A DNA stretch of 16,380 nt, from the NCBI GenBank assembly GCA_934307185.1, contig CAKRCJ010000015.1:1-16380 (forward strand), in the 5' to 3' direction. The translations under genes were made by a program, and so were the position numbers. Each line of letters starts with the position of its first letter. Positions within the stretch are counted from its first letter, which is position 1. Positions 6,718 through 14,429 of the stretch are shown here, one piece after another. The stretch comes from an uncultured Roseburia sp. GTDB lineage: Bacteria > Bacillota > Clostridia > Lachnospirales > Lachnospiraceae. A model generated the notes under the pieces. It was not told the origin of the DNA, made no database searches, and was given only the letters and a program-made list of their open reading frames with translations.

Positions 6718-8169
6718 ATGAGTACATTAAATCTGACATTGCTCACGGATCTCTATGAATTAACCATGATGCAGGGATACTTTAAAACCCAGAATAAAGA
6801 CATCGTTGTTTTTGATGCCTTTTACCGCAATAATCCATGTGACGGTGGTTATTCCATCTGTGCCGGATTAGAGCAGGTAATTGATTATATTGAAAATCTT
6901 CACTTTGATGCGGATGACATCAATTATTTAAGAGGTCTTGGTATTTTTGATGATGACTTTCTGGAATATTTAAGCAATTTCAAGTTTTCAGGTGATATTT
7001 ATGCCGTACCGGAAGGAAGTCTTATTTTCCCAAGAGAACCGCTTGTAAAAGTTATCGCACCTATTATGGAAGCACAGCTTATTGAGACTGCTATTTTAAA
7101 TATTGTAAATCACCAGTGCCTTATCGCTACAAAAGCAGCCCGTGTCTGTTATGCAGCAAAAGGCGATGGCGTAATGGAATTCGGTTTACGCCGCGCACAG
7201 GGACCGGACTCCGGAACTTATGGTGCAAGAGCAGCCGTTATCGGTGGCTGTAAAGGAACTTCAAACGTTTTATGCGGTCAGCTTTTTGGCGTTCCGGTAT
7301 TAGGAACCCATGCTCATAGCTGGATTATGAGTTTTCCTGACGAATACACCGCTTTCAAAAAGTATGCAGACCTTTATCCAAACGCCTGCATTTTATTAGT
7401 CGACACTTATGACACTTTAAAATCAGGTGTTCCAAATGCTATCCGTGTTTTCACCGAAATGCGTGAAGCAGGCATTCCACTTACTTATTATGGAATTCGT
7501 ATGGACAGCGGTGACCTTGCATACCTTTCCAAACAGGTACGTAAAATGTTAGATGAAGCAGGTTTTCCTGATGCCGTTATCTCTGCTTCCAATGACCTGG
7601 ATGAATATCTGATTGAGAATTTAAAGCTTCAGGGAGCAACGATTACTTCCTGGGGCGTTGGTACAAACCTTATCACCTCCAAGGACAACCCTGCTTTCGG
7701 TGGTGTATATAAGCTTGCTGCCATTCAGGATGAAAATGGAAACTTTATTCCAAAAATCAAGCTTTCGGAAAATATTGAAAAGGTTACCAATCCTGGAAAC
7801 AAAACTTTCTACCGCATTTACGACAAAAAATCCGGTAAGATTAAAGCGGATTTAATCTGCCTTGCAGACGAAAAATTTGATGAAAACGAGGATTTGAAGT
7901 TATTTGACCCGAATGCTCCATGGAAAAAGACAAAATTAAAGGGTGGCTCCTATACACTCCGCGAAATGTTAGTTCATGTCATCAAAGAGGGAAAAACTAT
8001 TTATCACTCTCCTAGCGTTATGGAAATCCAGGCAATCTGTAACAAAGAAAAAGATACTATCTGGGATGAAACAAAACGTTTTACAAATCCGCAGGAAATT
8101 TATGTAGATTTGTCTCAGAAGCTTTATGATATGAAGACAGAATTACTTAATAAAATGAGCATTGATTAA
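6718..8169 (+). CDS. pncB: Nicotinate phosphoribosyltransferase
   Basis: A 483-residue NAPRTase, which makes nicotinate mononucleotide from nicotinate and PRPP with ATP hydrolysis (the Preiss-Handler NAD salvage route, cytosolic). Seen in the sequence: the N-terminal [15 protein letters not shown] (8-22), FDAFYRNNP (32-40), the substrate-binding [13 protein letters not shown] (154-166), GTHAHSW (196-202, which includes the family's phosphorylated His), LLVDTYDT (about 226-233), GIRMDSGDL and GVGTNL. Length fits the larger Gram-positive subgroup. The ATG at 6718 is fixed by an in-frame TAA 6 bases upstream. Its ribosome site is unusually distant (see the leader entry). No terminator is visible before tRNA-Leu, so read-through into the tRNA is possible. 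Confidence 0.96.
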   Translation: MSTLNLTLLTDLYELTMMQGYFKTQNKDIVVFDAFYRNNPCDGGYSICAGLEQVIDYIENLHFDADDINYLRGLGIFDDDFLEYLSNFKFSGDIYAVPEGSLIFPREPLVKVIAPIMEAQLIETAILNIVNHQCLIATKAARVCYAAKGDGVMEFGLRRAQGPDSGTYGARAAVIGGCKGTSNVLCGQLFGVPVLGTHAHSWIMSFPDEYTAFKKYADLYPNACILLVDTYDTLKSGVPNAIRVFTEMREAGIPLTYYGIRMDSGDLAYLSKQVRKMLDEAGFPDAVISASNDLDEYLIENLKLQGATITSWGVGTNLITSKDNPAFGGVYKLAAIQDENGNFIPKIKLSENIEKVTNPGNKTFYRIYDKKSGKIKADLICLADEKFDENEDLKLFDPNAPWKKTKLKGGSYTLREMLVHVIKEGKTIYHSPSVMEIQAICNKEKDTIWDETKRFTNPQEIYVDLSQKLYDMKTELLNKMSID

Positions 8170-8208
8170 GGTGTATTGATTAAAGAAAGAAAAAAAGCAG
8201 AAAAAGGC

Positions 8209-8237
8209 TTGACTTATGTTCCCAAAACCGATATAAT
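8209..8237 (+). promoter_or_regulatory. Promoter of tRNA-Leu
   Basis: TTGACT (8209-8214), a 17-base spacer, TATAAT (8232-8237), 11 bases before the mature tRNA 5' end. This is near-consensus, as expected for a stable RNA. Confidence 0.85.
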
Positions 8238-8248
8238 ATTTATTGTTC

Positions 8249-8332
8249 GCAGAAGTGGCGGAATTGGCAGACGCGCAGGCTTCAGGTGCCTGTGGTAGCA
8301 ATATCGTGTGGGTTCAAGTCCCATCTTCTGCA
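8249..8332 (+). tRNA. tRNA-Leu, anticodon CAG
   Basis: An 84-base class II tRNA. The acceptor arm is GCAGAAG (8249-8255) with CTTCTGC (8325-8331), and the discriminator A at 8332 is as required for Leu. The anticodon stem CAGGC/GCCTG encloses the loop TTCAGGT (8281-8287), giving anticodon CAG at 8283-8285, which reads CUG. A long variable arm follows, then the T arm with TTCAAGT. The 3' CCA is not encoded (TCA follows). It has its own promoter and terminator. Confidence 0.97.
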
Positions 8333-8338
8333 TCAATG

Positions 8339-8366
8339 AAAAGCATCGGTTTTCGATGCTTTTTTT
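8339..8366 (+). terminator. Rho-independent terminator of tRNA-Leu
   Basis: AAAAGCATCG (8339-8348), loop GTTTT, CGATGCTTTT (8354-8363), with the T-run continuing to 8366. It is a perfect 10-bp stem. It lies only 27 bases before trmO, so trmO depends on read-through or an unseen promoter. Confidence 0.9.
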
Positions 8367-8393
8367 CTTTATTAAGAAAAAGGAGCAGCTTCC

Positions 8394-9071
8394 ATGGAAT
8401 TAAAAGAAATCGCACATATTCATACCGGCTTTCCTGAAAAATTCGGCATTCCAAGGCAGAGCGGGCTTGTAGAAGACCTCATGGGGCAAATTATATTTTC
8501 TCCACAATACCGGAATGCGGATGCTCTCCGGGGGCTTAATGATTTTTCCCACTTATGGCTCGTCTGGGGATTTTCAAAGGCCAAAAAAGAAAACTGGTCT
8601 GCAACGGTAAGACCACCAAGACTTGGCGGAAAAGTCCGAATGGGAATTTTTGCAACCCGCTCACCTTTCCGCCCAAATCCAATTGGTCTCTCCTGTGTAA
8701 AACTGGAAGCGATTGAAACTGACAAAAAACTTGGACCGGTTATCACCGTATCTGGAATTGATATGTTAGATGGCACACCTATTTATGACATCAAACCATA
8801 TCTTCCACATATTGACAGCCACCCGGATGCAATTGGCGGATTTGCCCTTGCCACAAATGATTATCAGCTTGATGTGGATTTTCCCAAAGCATTGCTTGCC
8901 CAAATTGATACCAAAGACCGCGCTCCGCTCCTTGCACTTTTAGCGCAGGATCCAAGAGACCGCTTTATCCATGATGCCGGCAGAATATGGGGCATTACCT
9001 ATTGCAACTACAATATCCGCTTCCAGGTACAAAAAAATCTGCTGACCGTGTTAGAAGTCAAAAAAATCTGA
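8394..9071 (+). CDS. trmO: tRNA (t6A37) N6-methyltransferase TrmO
   Basis: A 225-residue TrmO (YaeB/TsaA) family protein, which uses SAM to methylate N6-threonylcarbamoyladenosine at position 37 of certain tRNAs. Signatures: FGIPRQSGL (17-25), DFSHLWLVWGF (50-60), GIFATRSPFRPNPIGLS (84-100), VSGIDMLDGTPIYDIKPY (119-136), and the C-terminal LAQDPRDRF (183-191) in the small C-terminal domain. Length is normal. AAAGGAG ends 8 bases before the ATG. The neighbouring tRNA-Leu(CAG) is not an ANN-decoding tRNA, so it is not an expected substrate and the adjacency is probably incidental. Confidence 0.95.
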   Translation: MELKEIAHIHTGFPEKFGIPRQSGLVEDLMGQIIFSPQYRNADALRGLNDFSHLWLVWGFSKAKKENWSATVRPPRLGGKVRMGIFATRSPFRPNPIGLSCVKLEAIETDKKLGPVITVSGIDMLDGTPIYDIKPYLPHIDSHPDAIGGFALATNDYQLDVDFPKALLAQIDTKDRAPLLALLAQDPRDRFIHDAGRIWGITYCNYNIRFQVQKNLLTVLEVKKI

Positions 9072-9077
9072 TAAAAA

Positions 9078-9137
9078 GACATAAAAAAATCTGTGTCTGA
9101 GGTATTCCCAAAACACAGATTTTTTATGTCCTTTTTT
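9078..9137. terminator. Long bidirectional terminator (trmO / GGDEF-EAL operon)
   Basis: GACATAAAAAAATCTGTGT (9078-9096) pairs with ACACAGATTTTTTATGTC (9113-9130), an 18-bp stem with one bulged A. T-runs follow on the plus strand (9132-9137), and A-runs (T on minus) precede it. It serves both convergent units. The last bases overlap the stop codon of the minus-strand gene. Confidence 0.9.
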
Positions 9138-11784
9138 ATAAATACTTTCTCTCAAATGTTTCCGCGCTCATTGGTTTTCCAAAATAAAATCCCTGAATCA
9201 GACGGATTTTACTGTTTTTTAGAATTTCTAACTGTTCTTCCGTCTCCACCCCTTCCACACATACGGTCACACCGATTGCAGAAGCTAACTCTGCTACCAT
9301 TTTCACAAATGCATTGGAAAAATCATCTTTTCCAATATCAATGATAAAGCAGCGGTCTATTTTTATCACATCAATCGGCATTTCACGGATATGATTTAGT
9401 GAGGAATAGCCGGTTCCAAAATCATCTAATGCCACACGGACGCCAAGCTTTTTGATATCCGCAAGTATTTTTTTCATGCGGTTCATATCGTTAATTGCAA
9501 GGCTTTCCGTCACTTCCAGAGTCAGATTTTTCGGATTAATTTCTGTCTCCTTTATGACCTCCTCTATCTGTTTCACTATATCATTCTGTAAAAGCTGGAC
9601 AACCGACAGATTTACATTCACCTTATAATCCGGATGTCCCATATCATTCCAGTATTTTAAATGAATACATGCTTTTCTTAAAATATATCCTCCAATCGGA
9701 TTAATCAGTCCGAGATACTCTGCAAGTGGAATAAATTCTGTCGGAGAGATTGATCCAAGTTCTTTTGAATTCCACCGTATCAGTGCCTCCGCTCCACTGC
9801 ACGGCATACCCGGTTTTAAAATGTCAACAATCGGCTGGAAATACACTTCAAATTCGTCAAATTCATCCTTTGTTGCATTTCTCATATTTTTTTCCAAATC
9901 CAGTCTTTTATAAGACGTAGATATTACATTTTCATCATAAAATGCAATACGGTTCTTTCCGGCACACTTTGCGTCATACATAGCGAGGTCTGCTTTTTTT
10001 ATCAGCTCCTCCACCGTTTTTCCGTCCGTCGGGAAACGGACAACCCCCATACTCATCGTGCAGTAATACTCCGTACCCTTTAACTGCCATGGTTTTGAAA
10101 AAAGCTGCTTTATCTCATCTAAAATATTCTGCAAAAAGCAATATTTCTGATAGGAAATGATAATAATAAATTCGTCTCCACCCATACGGTAACAGTTATC
10201 ATCCACCCCGGTAATTTTCTTAAAGCTGGTAGAAATATTCTTTAACAGAATGTCACCGTACTGATGTCCTAATCCATCATTAATATGCTTAAAATCATCC
10301 AAATCAATGTAAAGCAATGCACCTTCCCCGCCAAATGCAGCCGTCTCATCAATATAACGCTTCAGGTCCTGCTCACATTTCATGCGGTTATAAAGACCTG
10401 TCAGGAAATCATTATTCGCCTGTTTTTCAATTTTCTGCTGATACTGTTTTTTATCTGTCACATCATAAATCGTACAAAGCGAGACATTTCTTCCATCCAC
10501 CCATTGGATTTTGGTGCAGTAATAGTCAAACCAGCGGTTTTCTTTTTCCGAATAAATCTCTTTAAAATAACCATTATGCGCCTGCTGCAGACCGCTGAGC
10601 TTATCAAGGCTTACCGGCAGACCATCAATCGCTTTCTTAAAAGATGTCTGGTACTTCTGGTTTGCATACAGAATACATCCGCTATCCGGGTCTTTTACAT
10701 AAATTGCACAACCTACATTTTCCAAAATAGCCTCAAGGGACGCATAAGAACTTGCAAGCGAATTTTTTGTAATGCGCTTGGTAAGAACGGTCTGGATAAT
10801 ACGCTTTACATCATTCATGAACTTAATGTCCGGTATTTCCCATTCCTTCTTTTTAGTGCTTTCAAAAAAGCAAAGATACATTCCCGTATGCCCATTTACC
10901 TCTACCGGCAAGAAAACTGCCGCACTAAGACCATATTTTTCAAATAACCGGACAAATCCCTCCGACATGGTTGCTCCGGTTGATATTGTATATGGTTTTC
11001 CATTAAAAAACGGAAGTTTCTGTTTATCTATTCCCTGCAGCTTTGCTATTTGCGACTCCCTGCCATCCTTGACATACTCGCAAATCATATCCACCTTCTG
11101 CTTATCCTGATTTTCTTTAAACAGACAGCCACCGGATACGCCAAGATAATCACCGGCATCTCTTAAAATATCTTCCACAATTTTTGTAAAACTGTTTTCC
11201 GATTCCAGCATTTTTAAAATGGAAGTCATTGCTTCATTACGATGCAGCTGTTCTTTCATCTGTATTTCTGATTCGTGGCTCTTAGAAAATGCCTCCTGTG
11301 CTAAAAGCTCTTCCATTTTTACCGCAAAAATCTGTTTTGATAATGTCTCTAAAAATTCCAACGATTTATAATACCGCTCCGGATTCGTCCGCATTATATA
11401 GGAAGGAACTCCCTCATATTCTCCTTCCATGACTCCAATTACAATCCAGATTGCTACCGTCTCCCCGCTCACCTGAATTGCAACTCCGCACATTTTTATA
11501 AATTCTGTTTTCTGTGGCTCTTCTACAACACTCTCAATACTATTCCCCACCATTTTCTTTAAAAGCGATGCATGCATATCCATATCTGCAATACTGTGAA
11601 TATACTTTAGTTCTTCATTTGTTCCATATGCTTTTGTTATAACTCCGTTTTGTATACTGAGACACACCATATACACATTATTTGCATCACAGAAACGTTC
11701 CTGCATGCTCTGCATTAACGATTTGTCCAATAGCCAGCTGTTTGAATTTAATGTTTCCTCTACCCTGTTGTCTGAAAAAGCCAT
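9136..11784 (-). CDS. Hybrid GGDEF-EAL cyclic-di-GMP enzyme with N-terminal sensory domains
   Basis: 882 residues with no clear membrane segment, so probably cytosolic. In order: an N-terminal domain (about 10-155) resembling PocR-type sensory folds (uncertain), a coiled linker (about 155-190), a GAF-like domain (about 195-340), a PAS domain (about 345-445), GGDEF (about 455-617) and EAL (about 632-882). The cyclase motif RMGGDEF is intact (GGDEF at 535-539), but the RxxD feedback site upstream is absent (GVDD). The phosphodiesterase residues look intact: EAL 666-668, N in NVNLS (723-727), E757, DDFGTG (787-792), K808, EGVET (844-848), Q864. Either or both activities are possible. It follows the methyltransferase gene by 7 bases. 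Its ribosome site AAGGGG lies in the end of that gene, so translation may be coupled. Confidence 0.93.
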   Translation of the reverse strand: MAFSDNRVEETLNSNSWLLDKSLMQSMQERFCDANNVYMVCLSIQNGVITKAYGTNEELKYIHSIADMDMHASLLKKMVGNSIESVVEEPQKTEFIKMCGVAIQVSGETVAIWIVIGVMEGEYEGVPSYIMRTNPERYYKSLEFLETLSKQIFAVKMEELLAQEAFSKSHESEIQMKEQLHRNEAMTSILKMLESENSFTKIVEDILRDAGDYLGVSGGCLFKENQDKQKVDMICEYVKDGRESQIAKLQGIDKQKLPFFNGKPYTISTGATMSEGFVRLFEKYGLSAAVFLPVEVNGHTGMYLCFFESTKKKEWEIPDIKFMNDVKRIIQTVLTKRITKNSLASSYASLEAILENVGCAIYVKDPDSGCILYANQKYQTSFKKAIDGLPVSLDKLSGLQQAHNGYFKEIYSEKENRWFDYYCTKIQWVDGRNVSLCTIYDVTDKKQYQQKIEKQANNDFLTGLYNRMKCEQDLKRYIDETAAFGGEGALLYIDLDDFKHINDGLGHQYGDILLKNISTSFKKITGVDDNCYRMGGDEFIIIISYQKYCFLQNILDEIKQLFSKPWQLKGTEYYCTMSMGVVRFPTDGKTVEELIKKADLAMYDAKCAGKNRIAFYDENVISTSYKRLDLEKNMRNATKDEFDEFEVYFQPIVDILKPGMPCSGAEALIRWNSKELGSISPTEFIPLAEYLGLINPIGGYILRKACIHLKYWNDMGHPDYKVNVNLSVVQLLQNDIVKQIEEVIKETEINPKNLTLEVTESLAINDMNRMKKILADIKKLGVRVALDDFGTGYSSLNHIREMPIDVIKIDRCFIIDIGKDDFSNAFVKMVAELASAIGVTVCVEGVETEEQLEILKNSKIRLIQGFYFGKPMSAETFERKYL

Positions 11785-11791
11785 TGAAATG

Positions 11792-13279
11792 TTACCCCTT
11801 TATCCCAATAATATATAAATAATAATTTTCTTTTTTTCGGATGCAGTATTCCTGTATTAACCGGTAACAGGATTGCAAACGTAACTGTTTTTTGATAAAT
11901 CCGGCTTCATTGGAATATAAAATCATAATTCCATCTTTTGCCAGTATTGTCTTTGATTTTTCAAAAAACGCTGCATAAAATGCATCCATCTCCTCTTTTG
12001 TTTTCTTCCCTTTCACCGGCATATTTGTAATAATCTCGTCAAATTTATACTCATGTTTAAAATCTAAATAATCTCTGTGGATAAAATTAATCTTTTCTCC
12101 TGCCAGTGAGGCATTCTCTCTTGCTTTTTCAATAGCATCTCCGAAAATATCAATTCCATACTTCTCTCTTGCCGGAACACAGATATCACGCTCAATCAGC
12201 ATTGTACCAACACCACAGCACGGATCCAAAATCTGTGCATTCTCTTTTAAATATGGTCTGGCAAGTGCCACAAGCATAGCTGCATTTGCCGGATGAATGG
12301 ACATCGCAATTGCATTTTTACGATAGGCAAAACGCTTCATGGAAAGTGTATATAGCTTTAGGAATGGGACAAAGTTCCCGTCTTTCGTCTCAATCAGACG
12401 GATTTCACACTCATAATCCCCGGTCGAATTCATAAGCTGCCAGTCTGAAAACGTTTCCAGTGCAGCTCCAAGTTTCTTTACAAATTCTGTTTTTATCTCT
12501 GTTCCTTTTACTTCTAATCGAAAATAATAGGGCGAGTCACCCTTATGACATTCTGATAAAAATGAAAACAGGTCGGAATTCCACAGCATCTTTGCCGCCT
12601 CTTGCGCATTCGGCGGAATTTTCTCTTCTGTATGAATTGGAAAAAGCAATTCCCTGTATGTTCTTAATTTTGTAAAAGCAATCACTTCTTTTGAGAAAAC
12701 CATAACTCCAAGTGGATGAAGTTCTGCTCTCTTCTGCACGGACGCGCCAAGTCCTCTTACCTCGGCAAGTGTCACTTCCCGCTGCTCTCTGTTGGTAAGC
12801 AGGAGCATTTCATGTGGCTTTGTAAATCCACAAAACGGATGCTTTTTCGCACCTTCCTCTTTTAAGATAATCTGGCTTAACTCCCTGATTTCTTCCCCTT
12901 TGTGTTTCTTTTCCTCTTCCGGTACAGGTGTTTCTTTTAATTGTTTTAAACGCTCTTTGAAATAAGGAAGATATTCTTTTGTATCAAGCTGTCTTAAAGC
13001 TGTAAGATATGCACTTTTTACAAATAATGTAGTCTCCTTCTGATACGCCAAAAAAAGGTTCTCTTTTGCATCCTGCAGCTGTAAGTCTCCTAAAAGCAAT
13101 GCCACATTTTTCCTTACCTTTGCATCGTCTTCCTGCAATAAATCTGTAAGTACTTCCTTCCTATTAATAAGACTTTCCAGTTCTTCCTTTTTCTCCTGCT
13201 CTTTTATGTCGCTGCGAAGAGAGCTTAGCGTTTCTCTTAAATTTTCTTTTTTTCCAAGTTTTTCTATTTTTTCTCTCAA
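11792..13279 (-). CDS. HEAT-repeat-like protein fused to a UPF0020-type SAM-dependent (RNA) methyltransferase
   Basis: 495 residues. Residues 1-140 are charged and helical, and a stretch (about 35-110) resembles HEAT/armadillo repeats. Residues about 150-320 are an intermediate domain of the kind that precedes catalysis in THUMP/UPF0020 RNA methylases. I cannot assign it firmly. Residues about 325-495 are a Rossmann methyltransferase: motif I ILDPCCGVGTMLIE (350-363), the acidic KYGIDIFGDAIEKA (373-386), and motif IV TNMPV (418-422). Amino-group methylases usually have NPPY at motif IV, so the changed residues are notable. A guanine-N2 tRNA/rRNA methylase is plausible but unproven. The start is TTG at 13279, with GAGGG 12 bases before it. 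It is the middle gene of the amidase-methyltransferase-GGDEF/EAL operon (40 and 7-base gaps). Confidence 0.85.
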   Translation of the reverse strand: MREKIEKLGKKENLRETLSSLRSDIKEQEKKEELESLINRKEVLTDLLQEDDAKVRKNVALLLGDLQLQDAKENLFLAYQKETTLFVKSAYLTALRQLDTKEYLPYFKERLKQLKETPVPEEEKKHKGEEIRELSQIILKEEGAKKHPFCGFTKPHEMLLLTNREQREVTLAEVRGLGASVQKRAELHPLGVMVFSKEVIAFTKLRTYRELLFPIHTEEKIPPNAQEAAKMLWNSDLFSFLSECHKGDSPYYFRLEVKGTEIKTEFVKKLGAALETFSDWQLMNSTGDYECEIRLIETKDGNFVPFLKLYTLSMKRFAYRKNAIAMSIHPANAAMLVALARPYLKENAQILDPCCGVGTMLIERDICVPAREKYGIDIFGDAIEKARENASLAGEKINFIHRDYLDFKHEYKFDEIITNMPVKGKKTKEEMDAFYAAFFEKSKTILAKDGIMILYSNEAGFIKKQLRLQSCYRLIQEYCIRKKENYYLYIIGIKG

Positions 13280-13319
13280 GTTTTTTCTTCCCTCGATTTT
13301 TTATAACATTTCTTTCATT

Positions 13320-14063
13320 TTAATTTATTTCCTTTGTTTTTTCAATACCGCAGGAATCAATATATGTCAATAAGTCTTCCTTAAACGCACTCCATGCACC
13401 ACTGTTTTCGACAAAATATTTGGGACAGTTTTTTCCCGTCACATCATAATGCCTGATAACTTCATTCGTCGTAAGGTTATATCTTCCCAACAGCCATGCC
13501 ACAAGCTCCACCAAAGATTCATAGGTTGCATCTGTAAACTTTCCTGTATCATCCGGAATACAGCATTCTATCGAAATTGTATCCGCATTTCTCTCATTTG
13601 ACGCGTAAGCAATCTCCCTGCATGGAATACACTGGATAATTTCTCCCTCTATTCCAATCACAAAGTGACTGCTTGCATGTGTCTCTTTCGTTTCCGCCAG
13701 ACTTTCAAAATAGCTTCTGTTCTGCTCGGCTGTCGTTCCTGGATTTGCAGTATAGTGGATTACTATTCCATTCACCTGCTCTAACGCTGTCTGTGGTCTG
13801 GAATATTCATTCGGTGTCAGAAGCTCTACTGAAAAATCCGGAGACTGTTCTACATACTTTACTTTATCTGCTGTGACAGGCTCCGTTTTTGTTTTGTTTG
13901 CCACAACCTTTTTTACTGCACCCGCAAGTACAAACAGAAAAATAAAAAATACCCCGATGCAGACTGCCCGTACCAATATTTGTTTTCTTCTCTGCCGCCT
14001 TCTTCTTGCCTGTATTCTTTTTCTCCGTTCCCGCCGATATTCGAAATCCTCATCCTGCTGCAT
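13320..14063 (-). CDS. Membrane-anchored N-acetylmuramoyl-L-alanine amidase (Amidase_2)
   Basis: 247 residues from the ATG at 14063, chosen because AGGAG sits 7 bases upstream. An in-frame GTG at 14102 would add 13 residues but lacks a ribosome site and falls in an inverted repeat. Residues 1-27 are highly basic, 28-50 are one hydrophobic helix, and the rest is presumably extracellular. The amidase fold spans about 96-235: VNGIVIHYTANPG (with zinc ligand H103), SSHFVIGIEGEIIQCIP, TISIECCIPD, and IRHYDVTGKNCP (with H205 and C213 as the other ligands and a Lys before C213, as in T7-lysozyme-like enzymes). It should cut the MurNAc-L-Ala bond of peptidoglycan. It leads an operon with the methyltransferase and the GGDEF-EAL protein. 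Confidence 0.92.
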   Translation of the reverse strand: MQQDEDFEYRRERRKRIQARRRRQRRKQILVRAVCIGVFFIFLFVLAGAVKKVVANKTKTEPVTADKVKYVEQSPDFSVELLTPNEYSRPQTALEQVNGIVIHYTANPGTTAEQNRSYFESLAETKETHASSHFVIGIEGEIIQCIPCREIAYASNERNADTISIECCIPDDTGKFTDATYESLVELVAWLLGRYNLTTNEVIRHYDVTGKNCPKYFVENSGAWSAFKEDLLTYIDSCGIEKTKEIN

Positions 14064-14097
14064 TTTTCTTCTCCTATTCTCTTTGGCAAGCACTTTT

Positions 14098-14139
14098 TTC
14101 ACAAAATTGTATTTTTGTGAATACTTAACAAAAATTGTT
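14098..14139. repeat. Two adjacent dyads in the amidase / small-gene divergent region
   Basis: A perfect inverted repeat TTCACAAAA (14098-14106), 6-base centre, TTTTGTGAA (14113-14121), followed by a shorter one AACAA-AAA-TTGTT (14127-14139). They lie 12 bases upstream of the plus-strand -35 and over a possible minus-strand TACAAT. They are candidate operator sites; no T-run supports termination. The regulator is unknown. Confidence 0.5.
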
Positions 14140-14150
14140 GTAACTTTTTG

Positions 14151-14179
14151 TTGACTTTCCCCAAACGTTGTACTATACT
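14151..14179 (+). promoter_or_regulatory. Strong promoter of the 42-codon gene
   Basis: TTGACT (14151-14156), a 17-base spacer, TATACT (14174-14179). Each hexamer matches 5 of 6 consensus bases at ideal spacing. Transcription would start near 14186, about 50 bases before the ATG. Confidence 0.85.
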
Positions 14180-14235
14180 AGCAAACGAAATGAGGAACAA
14201 CTTATTTCAGATAAAAAATTTAAGGAGGTTTTATT

Positions 14236-14364
14236 ATGTATCCAATTATTCCAGAAATGTCATTTGGCGAGGTAATTCTCTATTATGAGAGATATTTTGA
14301 TGAAACAAAGGCCAATGGAGAAAAACCTGTATCTTTCCTTCGTTTTATCACAGGCAGATACTAA
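14236..14364 (+). CDS. Small protein of 42 residues, unknown function
   Basis: I do not recognise it. The frame starts at ATG 14236 with a textbook TAAGGAGG (14221-14228) 7 bases upstream, and ends with TAA at 14362-14364. The predicted protein begins MYPIIPEMSFGEVILYYERY and ends PVSFLRFITGRY. It has no Cys, a near-neutral mix of Glu/Asp and Lys/Arg, and nine aromatic residues. It shows neither a signal peptide nor a membrane helix. The middle could be an amphipathic helix. It has a private promoter, ribosome site and terminator, and is transcribed against the flanking minus-strand amidase and FliB genes. This arrangement argues for a real, well-expressed small protein or for a transcript whose structured end matters. 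A bacteriocin or signalling precursor is not supported by any neighbour. Confidence 0.75.
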   Translation: MYPIIPEMSFGEVILYYERYFDETKANGEKPVSFLRFITGRY

Positions 14365-14429
14365 TAGCCGGCTGAACAGACCGATAGCACTGACTGCTAT
14401 CCGGTTATCTGTCACCCGGCTATTTTTTT
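14363..14429 (+). terminator. Three-tier hairpin terminator of the 42-codon gene
   Basis: The outer stem AATAGCCGG (14363-14371) pairs with CCGGCTATT (14416-14424). Middle stems are ACAG/CTGT (14376-14379 with 14409-14412) and ACC/GGT (14380-14382 with 14403-14405). The inner stem GATAGCA/TGCTATC (14383-14389 with 14395-14401) has loop CTGAC. A T-run covers 14423-14429. The stem begins inside the stop codon and the T-run overlaps the fliB stop on the other strand. Confidence 0.88.

Noticed and set aside
8243..8437. 64-residue open frame (plus strand)
   Set aside because: It translates through tRNA-Leu and its terminator; no real gene.
10285..10947. 220-residue open frame on the plus strand
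   Set aside because: Antisense shadow of the GGDEF-EAL gene; no ribosome site and an implausible protein composition.
14190..14290. Alternative frame starting at an ATG upstream of the 42-codon gene
   Set aside because: No ribosome site before it and it is out of frame with the well-placed TAAGGAGG/ATG pair.
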